NCBI GenBank assembly: GCA_026874595.1 | Contig: CM049316.1 | Coordinates: forward strand, 57,979,676-58,043,675 | DNA length: 64,000 nucleotides | Source of the DNA: Sipunculus nudus | Taxonomy: Eukaryota > Annelida > Sipuncula > Golfingiida > Sipunculidae | Reading direction: 5' to 3' | Shown: positions 28,101 to 40,100 of the stretch, in pieces | How the letters are laid out: the number at the start of each line of letters is the position of its first letter | Numbering within the stretch: position 1 is the first letter of the stretch | Notes under the pieces: model-generated | Seen by the model: the letters and a program-made list of their open reading frames with translations, nothing else | Databases searched by the model: none | What the model was told of the DNA's origin: nothing | Translations under genes and position numbers: made by a program

Positions 28101-31100
28101 TAATTCCTGGTTCATCGTTCATTTTGATAAACTCGCAGACCTTTTCGCTCCAGCAATTGATATGAAAAGAACAATGGGGCAGTGGTTTGAAAAACTTTTA
28201 CAGTAAGGCTACATAGTCATTTAAAGATTCATCTTTACCTTTCCCCTGAGAAGTGCCAATTTCCAATGTGAAACTATAAGATTCCTTCAAGTTGGAGAAA
28301 ATAAAATGCATATATTGAACGCAGGACACATATGTTTTAGGGCATGAAATATCTAGAATAAAAAGCATTCTCGTCTTTTTTCGTATCGGCTTCCTTTCTA
28401 ATAGAGTATGTACCTGTTCTTTCAGTATTGGTGTCAGTCTGAAGGCTTGTGCAAGTGGTCATATGAATCCTGTGGCCCCACTGCATCTCCCTCAGCATGT
28501 CCACCAGGACAGGTAAATTTAATTCCTCGGTCACTAATGTTCAGCTGACTGAAAGTCACGTCAGCTCTTGTGACCGGGGTTTGTCCTTCGTTCTTTCAGC
28601 CCTTAAGACTTTCGTTAACAGGATAAATCCTGTGGAATATAATGGAAACATTGAAACTTATGTTCAGAGAGGTCCTCGTGTAATCTCCATAGAGTCGAAA
28701 TTAAATATCCCGGTGACCCATACTTTTGCAGCTCCAACTTCTTCAAGTCATAATCATGATTATCTTCACACTAAACATGAAGTGTTTTAGCCTATTTCGT
28801 CTGAATATATAATTCGCATTATCATGTTTTTTTTTTTTAATAATATGCGTGACAGGATCAAATCTGGTAGATATCAAAGCGTGAACCTATTTGAAATGAG
28901 GACATATCAAGTTACATTTTCTTGAGCTTATCGACATCAGGAGCCCAGAGCGTTAAAGGCTAGACGTATTTAGAATGAACAGTATTGCCAATTGTCATTT
29001 CAGGTGTTTTCCGTGTCATCTCACATTGAACGTCATGCTGTTATTTAACTTTACGTGTCTTCTGCTTGTTTCAGCAATGGTGTCAGATTGAAGGTGTATG
29101 CAAGTCCTGGAATGAATCTTGTGGCCCCACTACTGCACCATCAGGATGTCAACCAGGACAGGTACATTTCGCTCTTTTTACTGATTATATTCGTCACTGA
29201 TGATCGGGACTTATTTCTATCCTTCTATTAACCAATTCCTTCATACTAGAAACTTATAATTAAACAAACACCTATTTCTTTGAAGGAGTTTTCCACTAAA
29301 ACTACACATTCATATTTCTTTTCCAGTATTACTGTTATATGCAGAGAAGATGCATACCTGACAGAGATCCCTGCGGAACACCAACACCTACTGGAACCGT
29401 GTGCCCTGACGGAATGGTAAGAGAATATTTTTTTTATAGTTTCATGTTTACTTATGGCTTGTCCTTACGATCTTTAAATTGTTCACTGGGAATATCTCTC
29501 AAGTAATGTAGACGGACGCATAAATCAGTAAGCAGCAGTTCTCTCCTGAAAGCAGAATACTCTTTACATTTGATTATCTTGCAGCAATGTGGTCATTATT
29601 ATTATGTGCTATCACGGACTCTGTCATTTCAGGTGTTTTGTTTTGATAATATGACCTGTATACAGGCCAGCGTCAACTGCTCTACTAACAATGCCTCTTC
29701 CTGTGGGACTGGTCAGGTAAGTGCTTTATAAGCCGTTCTGATAGCGTCTCAAATTCATGATAAGTTAAAGAATACTTTTACTTTGTTAATTGAAAATCAG
29801 AGACAGTATTGGAAACAAATTTATCGAGTTATTTAGGCCGTCTCCTCTTTCCCTTGATACATATGTTGTACCCTTACTAATCAGAAGATCACAGAGTTTG
29901 TAAGGTATATACTTAAAGTTCCTGGTAAACTGAACCTAGGCATCAGAAGAAAATTAACCATCTGCTATTCTAACGGTTTATAATTTCCTTTATACTTTCT
30001 CAAATAATATTTCATGTAAGGTTTACCTTAATAGAGGTATAATCCCTGGTTCATCGTTCATTTTGCTAAACTCGCAGACATTTTTGCCTCAGCAATTGAT
30101 ATGAAAAGAACAATGGGGCAGTGGTTTGAACAACTTTTACAGTAAGGCTACATAGTCCATTAAATATTCATCTTTACCTTTCCCCTGAGAAGTGCCAATT
30201 TCCAATGTGAAATTTTAAGATTCCTTCAAGTTGGAGAAAATTAAATGCATATATTGAACGCAGGACACATATACTTTAGGGCATGAAATATCTAGAATAA
30301 AAAGCATTCTCGACTATTTTCGTATCGGCTTCCTTTCTAATAGCGTATGTACCTGTTCTTTCAGTATTGGTGTCAGTCTGAAGGCTTGTGCAAGTGGTTA
30401 TATGAATCCTGTGGCCCCACTGCATCTCCCTCAGCATGTCCACCAGGACAGGTAAATTTAATTCCTCGGTCACTAATGTTCAGCTGACTGAAAGTCACGT
30501 CTGCTCTTGTGACCGGGGTTTGTCCTTCGTTCTTTCAGCCCTTAAGACTTTCGTTAACAGGATAAATCCTGTGGAATATAATGGAAACATTGAAACTTAT
30601 GTTCAGAGAGGTCCTCGTGTAATCTCCATAGAGTCGAAATTAAATATCCCGGTGACTCATACTTTTGCAGCTCCAACTTCTTCAAGTCAAAATCATGATT
30701 ATCTTCACACTAAACATGAAGTGTTTTAGCCTATTTCGTCTGAATATATAATTCGCATTATAATGTTTTTTTTTTAATAATATGCGTGACAGGATCAAAT
30801 CTGGTAGATATCAAAGCGTGAACCTATTTGAAATGAGGACATATCAAGTTACCTTTTCTTGAGCTTATCGACATCAGGAGCCCAGAGCGTTAAAGGCTAG
30901 ACGTATTTAGAATGAACAGTATTGCCAATTTAGTATTGTTTTCCGTGTCATCTCACATTGCACGTCATGCTGTTATTTAACTTTACGTGTTTTCTGCTTG
31001 TTTCAGCAATGGTGTCAGATTGAAGGTGTATGCAAGTCCTGGAATGAATCTTGTGGCCCCACTACTGCACTATCAGGATGTCAACCAGGACAGGTACATT

Positions 31101-34100
31101 TCGCTCTTTTTACTGATTATATTCGTCACTGATGATCGGGACTTATTTCTATACTTCTATTAACCAATTCCTTCATACTAGAAACTTATAATTAAACAAA
31201 CACCTATTTCTTTGAAGGAGTTTTCCACTAAAACTACACATTCATATTTCTTTTCCAGTATTACTGTTATATGCAGAGAAGGTGCATACCTGACGGAGAT
31301 CCCTGCGGAACACCAACACCTACTGGAACCGTGTGCCCTGACGGAATGGTAAGAGAATATTTTTTTTATAGTTTCATGTTTACTTATGGCTTGTCCTTAC
31401 GATCTTTAAATTGTTCACTGGGAATATCTTTCAAGTAATGTAGACGGACGCATAAATCAGTAAGCAGCAGTTCTCTCCTGAAAGCAGAATACTCTTTACA
31501 TTTGATTATCTTGCAGCAATGTTGTCATTATTATTATGTGCTATCACGGACTCTGTCATTTCAGGTGTTTTGTTTTGATAATATGACCTGTATACAGGCC
31601 AGCGTCAACTGCTCTACTCACAATGCCTCTTCCTGTGGGACTGGTCAGGTAAGTGCTTTATAAGCCTATCTGATAGCGTCTCAAATTCATGATAAGTTAA
31701 AGAATACTTTTACTTTGTTAATTGAAAATCACAGGCAGTATTGGAAACAAATTTATCGAGTTATTTAGGCCGTCTCCTCTTTCCCTTGATACATATGATG
31801 TACCCTTACTAATCAGAAGATCACAGAGTTTGTAAGGTATATACTTAAAGTTCCTGGTAAACTGAACCTAGGCATCAGAAGAAAATTAACCATCTGCTAT
31901 TCTAACGGTTTATAATTTCCTTTATACTTTCTCAAATAATATTTCATGAAAGGTTTACCTTAATAGAGGTATAATCCCTGGTTCATCGTTCATTTTGCTA
32001 AACTCGCAGACATTTTTGCCTCAGCAATTGATATGAAAATAACAATGGGGCAGTGGTTTGAACAACTTTTACAGTAAGGCTACATAGTCCATTAAAGATT
32101 CATCTTTACCTTTCCCCTGAGAAGTGCCAATTTCCAATGTGAAATTTTAAGATTCCTTCAAGTTGGAGAAAATTAAATGCATATATTGAACGCAGGACTC
32201 ATATGCTTTAGGGCATGAAATATCTAGAATAAAAAGCATTCTCGACTATTTTCGTATCGGCTTCCTTTCTAATAGCGTATGTACCTGTTCTTTCAGTATT
32301 GGTGTCAGTCTGAAGGCTTGTGCAAGTGGTCATATGAATCCTGTGGCCCCACTGCATCTCTCTCAGCATGTCCACCAGGACAGGTAAATTTAATTCCTCG
32401 GTCACTAATGTTCAGCTGACTGAAAGTCACGTCAGCTCTTGTGACCGGGGTTTGTCCTTCGTTCTTTCAGCCCTTAAGACTTTCGTTAACAGGATAAATC
32501 CTGTGGAATATAATGGAAACATTGAAACTTATGTTCAGAGAGGTCCTCGTGTAATCTCCATAGAGTCGAAATTAAATATCCCGGTGACTCATACTTTTGC
32601 AGCTCCAACTTCTTCAAGTCAAAATCATGATTATCTTTACACTAAACATGAAGTGTTTTAGCCTATTTTGTCTGAATATATAATTCGCATTATCATGTTT
32701 TTTTTTTTAATAATATGCGTGACAGGATCAAATCTGGTAGATATCAAAGCGTGAACCTATTTGAAATGAGGACATATCAAGTTACCTTTTCTTGAGCTTA
32801 TCGACATCAGGAGCCCAGAGCGTTAAAGGCTAGACGTATTTAGAATGAACAGTATTGCCAATTTAGTATTGTTTTCCGTGTCATCTCACATTGCTCGTCA
32901 TGCTGTTATTTAACTTTACGTGTCTTCTGCTTGTTTCAGCAATGGTGTCAGATTGAAGGTGTATGCAAGTCCTGGAATGAATCTTGTGGCCCCACTACTG
33001 CACCATCAGGATGTCAACCAGGACAGGTACATTTCGCTCTTTTTACTGATTATATTCGTCACTGATGATCGGGACTTATTTCTATCCTTCTATTAACCAA
33101 TTCCTTCATACTAGAAACTTATAATTAAACAAACACCTATTTCTTTGAAGGAGTTTTCCACTAAAACTACACATTCATATTTCTTTTCCAGCATTACTGT
33201 TATATGCAGAGAAGATGCATACCTGACGGAGATCCCTGCGGAACACCAACACCTACTGGAACCGTGTGCCCTGACGGAATGGTAAGAGAATATTTTTTTT
33301 ATAGTTTCATGTTTACTTATGGCTTGTCCTTACGATCTTTAAATTGTTCACTGGGAATATCTTTCAAGTAATGTAGACGGACGCATTATTCAGTAAGCAG
33401 CAGTTCTCTCCTGAAAGCAGAATACTCTTTACATTTGATTATCTTGCAGCAATGTTGTCATTATTATTAAGTGCTATCACGGACTCTGTCATTTCAGGTG
33501 TTTTGTTTTGATAATATGACCTGTATACAGGCCAGCGTCAACTGCTCTACTCACAATGCCTCTTCCTGTGGGACTGGTCAGGTAAGTGCTTTATAAGCCG
33601 TTCTGATAGCGTCTCAAATTCATGATAAGTTAAAGAATACTTTTACTTTGTTAATTGAAAATCAGAGGCAGTATTGGAAACAAATTTATCGAGCTATTTA
33701 GGCCGTCTCCTCTTTCCCTTGATACATATGTTGTACCCTTACTAATCAGAAGATCACAGAGTTTGTAAGGTATATACTTAAAGTTCCTGGTAAACTGAAC
33801 CTAGGGATCAGAAGAAAATTAACCATCTGCTATTCTAACGGTTTATAATTTCCTTTATACTTTCTCAAATAATATTTCATGAAAGGTTTACCTTAATAGA
33901 GGTATAATCCCTGGTTCATCGTTCATTTTGCTAAACTCGCAGACATTTTTGCCTCAGCAATTGATATAAAAATAACAATGGGGCAGTGGTTTGAACAACT
34001 TTTACAGTAAGGCTACATAGTCCATTAAAGATTCATCTTTACCTTTCCCCTGAGAAGTGCCAATTCCCAATGTGAAATTTTAAGATTCCTTCAAGTTGGA

Positions 34101-37100
34101 GAAAATTAAATGCATATATTGAACGCAGGACTCATATGCTTTAGGGCATGAAATATCTAGAATAAAAAGCATTCTCGACTATTTTCGTATCGGCTTCCTT
34201 TCTAATAGCGTATGTACCTGTTCTTTCAGTATTGGTGTCAGTCTGAAGGCTTGTGCAAGTGGTCATATGAATCCTGTGGCCCCACTGCATCTCCCTCAGC
34301 ATGTCCACCAGGACAGGTAAATTTAATTCCTCGGTCACTAATGTTCAGCTGACTGAAAGTCACGTCAGCTCTTGTGACCGGGGTTTGTCCTTCGTTCTTT
34401 CAGCCCTTAAGACTTTCGTTAACAGGATAAATCCTGTGGAATATAATGGAAACATTGAAACTTATGTTCAGAGAGGTCCTCGTGTAATCTCCATAGAGTC
34501 GAAATTAAATATCCCGGTGACTCATACTTTTGCAGCTCCAACTTCTTCAAGTCAAAATCATGATTATCTTTACACTAAACATGAAGTGTTTTAGCCTATT
34601 TTGTCTGAATATATAATTCGCATTATCATGTTTTTTTTTTAATAATATGCGTGACAGGATCAAATCTGGTAGATATCAAAGCGTGAACCTATTTGAAATG
34701 AGGACATATCAAGTTACCTTTTCTTGAGCTTATCGACATCAGGAGCCCAGAGCGTTAAAGGCTAGACGTATTTAGAATGAACAGTATTGCCAATTTAGTA
34801 TTGTTTTCCGTGTCATCTCACATTGCACGTCATGCTGTTATTTAACTTTACGTGTCTTCTGCTTGTTTCAGCAATGGTGTCAGATTGAAGGTGTATGCAA
34901 GTCCTGGAATGAATCTTGTGGCCCCACTACTGCACCATCAGGATGTCAACCAGGACAGGTACATTTCGCTCTTTTTACTGATTATATTCGTCACTGATGA
35001 TCGGGACTTATTTCTATCCTTCTATTAACCAATTCCTTCATACTAGAAACTTATAATTAAACAAACACCTATTTCTTTGAAGGAGTTTTCCACTAAAACT
35101 ACACATTCATATTTCTTTTCCAGCATTACTGTTATATGCAGAGAAGATGCATACCTGACGGAGATCCCTGCGGAACACCAACACCTACTGGAACCGTGTG
35201 CCCTGACGGAATGGTAAGAGAATATTTTTTTTTATAGTTTCATGTTTACTTATGGCTTGTCCTTACGATCTTTAAATTGTTCACTGGGAATATCTTTCAA
35301 GTAATGTAGACGGACGCATTATTCAGTAAGCAGCAGTTCTCTCCTGAAAGCAGAATACTCTTTACATTTGATTATCTTGCAGCAATGTTGTCATTATTAT
35401 TATGTGCTATCACGGACTCTGTCATTTCAGGTGTTTTGTTTTGATAATATGACCTGTATACAGGCCAGCGTCAACTGCTCTACTCACAATGCCTCTTCCT
35501 GTGGGACTGGTCAGGTAAGTGCTTTATAAGCCGTTCTGATAGCGTCTCAAATTCATGATAAGTTAAAGAATACTTTTACTTTGTTAATTGAAAATCAGAG
35601 GCAGTATTGGAAACAAATTTATCGAGCTATTTAGGCCGTCTCCTCTTTCCCTTGATACATATGTTGTACCCTTACTAATCAGAAGATCACAGAGTTTGTA
35701 AGGTATATACTTAAAGTTCCTGGTAAACTGAACCTAGGGATCAGAAGAAAATTAACCATCTGCTATTCTAACGGTTTATAATTTCCTTTATACTTTCTCA
35801 AATAATATTTCATGAAAGGTTTACCTTAATAGAGGTATAATCCCTGGTTCATCGTTCATTTTGCTAAACTCGCAGACATTTTTGCCTCAGCAATTGATAT
35901 AAAAATAACAATGGGGCAGTGGTTTGAACAACTTTTACAGTAAGGCTACATAGTCCATTAAAGATTCATCTTTACCTTTCCCCTGAGAAGTGCCAATTCC
36001 CAATGTGAAATTTTAAGATTCCTTCAAGTTGGAGAAAATTAAATGCATATATTGAACGCAGGACTCATATGCTTTAGGGCATGAAATATCTAGAATAAAA
36101 AGCATTCTCGACTATTTTCGTATCGGCTTCCTTTCTAATAGCGTATGTACCTGTTCTTTCAGTATTGGTGTCAGTCTGAAGGCTTGTGCAAGTGGTCATA
36201 TGAATCCTGTGGCCCCACTGCATCTCCCTCAGCATGTCAACCAGGACAGGTAAATTTAATTCCTCGGTCACTAATGTTCAGCTGACTGAAAGTCACGTCA
36301 GCTCTTGTGACCGGGGTTTGTCCTTCGTTCTTTCAGCCCTTAAGACTTTCGTTAACAGGATAAATCCTGTGGAATATAATGGAAACATTGAAACTTATGT
36401 TCAGAGAGGTCCTCGTGTAATCTCCATAGAGTCGAAATTAAATATCCCGGTGACTCATTCTTTTGCAGCTCCAACTTCTTCAAGTCAAAATCATGATTAT
36501 CTTCACACTAAACATGAAGTGTTTTAGCCTATTTCGTCTGAATATATAATTCGCATTATCATGTTTTTTTTTTAATAATATGCGTGACAGGATCAAATCT
36601 GGTAGATATCAAAGCGTGAACCTATTTGAAATGAGGACATATCAAGTTACCTTTTCTTGAGCTTATCGACATCAGGAGCCCAGAGCGTTAAAGGCTAGAC
36701 GTATTTAGAATGAACAGTATTGCCAATTTAGTATTGTTTTCCGTGTCATCTCACATTGCACGTCATGCTGTTATTTAACTTTACGTGTTTTCTGCTTGTT
36801 TCAGCAATGGTGTCAGATTGAAGGTGTATGCAAGTCCTGGAATGAATCTTGTGGCCCCACTACTGCACCATCAGGATGTCAACCAGGACAGGTACATTTC
36901 GCTCTTTTTACTGATTATATTCGTCACTGATGATCGGGACTTATTTCTATCCTTCTATTAACCAATTCCTTCATACTAGAAACTTATAATTAAACAAACA
37001 CCTATTTCTTTGAAGGAGTTTTCCACTAAAACTACACATTCATATTTCTTTTCCAGTATTACTGTTATATGCAGAGAAGGTGCATACCTGACGGAGATCC

Positions 37101-40100
37101 CTGCGGAACACCAACACCTACTGGAACCGTGTGCCCTGACGGAATGGTAAGAGAATATTTTTTTTATAGTTTCATGTTTACTTATGGCTTGTCCTTACGA
37201 TCTTTAAATTGTTCACTGGGAATATCTTTCAAGTAATGTAGACTGACGCATAAATCAGTAAGCAGCAGTTCTCTCCTGAAAGCAGAATACTCTTTACATT
37301 TGATTATCTTGCAGCAATGTTGTCATTATTATTATGTGCTATCACGGACTCTGTCATTTCAGGTGTTTTGTTTTGATAATATGACCTGTATACAGGCCAG
37401 CGTCAACTGCTCTACTCACAATGCCTCTTCCTGTGGGACTGGTCAGGTGAGTGCTTTATAAGCCGTTCTGATAGCGTCTCAAATTCATGATAAGTTAAAG
37501 AATACTTTTACTTTGTTAATTGAAAATCAGAGACAGTATTGGAAACAAATTTATCGAGTTATTTAGGCCGTCTCCTCTTTCCCTTGATACATATGTTGTA
37601 CCCTTACTAATCAGAAGATCACAGAGTTTGTAAGGTATATACTTAAAGTTCCTGGTAAACTGAACCTAGGCATCAGAAGAAAATTAACCATCTGCTATTC
37701 TAACGGTTTATAATTTCCTTTATACTTTCTCAAATAATATTTCATGAAAGGTTTACCTTAATAGAGGTATAATCCCTGGTTCATCGTTCATTTTGCCAAA
37801 CTCGCAGACATTTTTGCCTCAGCAATTGATATGAAAAGAACAATGGGGCAGTGGTTTGAACAACTTTTACAGTAAGGCTACATAGTCCATTAATGATTCA
37901 TCTTTACCTTTCCCCTGAGAAGTGCCAATTTCCAATGTGAAACTTTAAGATTCCTTCAAGTTGGAGAAAATAAAATGCATATATTGAACGCAGGACACAT
38001 ATGTTTTAGGGCATGAAATATCTAGAATAAAAAGCATTCTCGTCTATTTTCGTATCGGCTTCCTTTCTAATAGAGTATGTACCTGTTCTTTCAGTATTGG
38101 TGTCAGTCTGAAGGCTTGTGCAAGTGGTCATATGAATCCTGTGGCCCCACTGCATCTCCCTCAGCATGTCCACCAGGACAGGTAAATTTGATTCCTCGGT
38201 CACTAATGTTCAGCTGACTGAAAGTCACGTCAGCTCTTGTGACCGGGGTTTGTCCTTCGTTCGTTTAGCCCTTAAAACTTTCGTTAACAGGATAAATCCT
38301 GTGGAATATAATGGAAACATTGAAACTTATGTTCAGAGAGGTCCTCGTGTAATCTCCATAGAGTCGAAATTAAATATCCCTGTGACTCTCATACTTTTGC
38401 AGCTCCAACTTCTTCAAGTCAAAATCATGATTATCTTCACACTAAACATGAAGTGTTTTAGCCTATTTCGTCTGAATATATAATTCGCATTATCAAGTTT
38501 TTTTTAAAATAATATGCGTAACAGGATCAAATCTGGTAGATATCAAAGCGTGAACCTATTTGAAATGAAGACATATCAAGTTACCTTTTCTTGAGCTTAT
38601 CGACATCAGGAGCCCAGAGCGTTAAAGGCTAGACGTATTTAGAATGAACAGTATTGCCAATTTAGTATTGTTTTCCGTGTCATCTCACATTGAACGTCAT
38701 GCTGTTATTTAACTTTACGTGTCTTCTGCTTGTTTCAGCAATGGTGTCAGTTTGAAGGTGTATGCAAGTCCTGGAATGAATCTTGTGGCCCCACTACTGC
38801 ACCATCAGGATGTCAACCAGGACAGGTACATTTCGCTCTTTTTACTGATTATATTCGTCACTAATGATCGGGACTTATTTCTATCCTTCTATTAACCAAT
38901 TCCTTCATACTAGAAACTTATAATTAAACAAACACCTATTTCTTTGAAGGAGTTTTCCACTAAAACTACACATTCATATTTCTTTTCCAGTATTACTGTT
39001 ATATGCAGAGAAGGTGCATACCTGACGGAGATCCCTGCGGAACACCAACACCTACTGGAACCGTGTGCCCTGACGGAATGGTAAGAGAATATTTTTTTTT
39101 ATAGTTTCATGTGTACTTATGGCTTGTCCTTACGATCTTTAAATTGTTCACTGGGAATATCTTTCAAGTAATGTAGACGGACGCATAAATCAGTAAGCAG
39201 CAGTTCTCTCCTGAAAGCAGAATACTCTTTACATTTGATTATCTTGTAGCAATGTTGTCATTATTATTATGTGCTATCACGGACTCTGTGATTTCAGGTT
39301 TTTTGTTTTGATAATATGACCTGTATACAGGCCAGCGTCAACTGCTCTACTCACAATGCCTCTTCCTGTGGGACTGGTCAGGTAAGTGCTTCATAAGCCG
39401 TTCTGTTAGCGTCTCAACTTCATGATAAGTTAAAGAATACTTTTACTTTGTTAATTGAAAATCAGAGGCAGTATTGGAAACAAATTTATCGAGTTATTTA
39501 GGCCGTCTCCTCTTTCCCTTGATACATATGTTGTACCCTAACTAATCAGAAGATCACAGAGTTTGTAAGGTATATACTTAAAGTTCCTGGTAAACTGAAT
39601 CTAGGCATCAGAAGAAAATTAACCATCCGCTATTCTAACGGTTTATAATTTCCTTTATACTTTCTCAAATAATATTTCATGAAAGGTTTACCTTAATAGA
39701 GGTATAATCCCAGGTTCATCGTTCATTTTGATAAACTCGCAGACCTTTTCGCTCCAGCAATTGATATGAAAAGAACAATGTGGCAGTGGTTTGAACAACT
39801 TTTACAGTAAGGCTACATAGTCCATTAAAGATTCATCTTTACCTTTCCCCTGAGAAGTGCCAATTTCCAATGTGAAATTTTAAGATTCCTTCAAGTTGGA
39901 GAAAATTAAATGCATATATTGAACGCAGGACACATATGCTTTAGGGCATGAAATATCTAGAATAAAAAGCATTCTCGACTATTTTCGTATCGGCTTCCTT
40001 TCTAATAGCGTTTGTACCTGTTCTTTCAGTATTGGTGTCAGTCTGAAGGCTTGTGCAAGTGGTCATATGAATCCTGTGGCCCCACTGCATCTCCCTCAGC

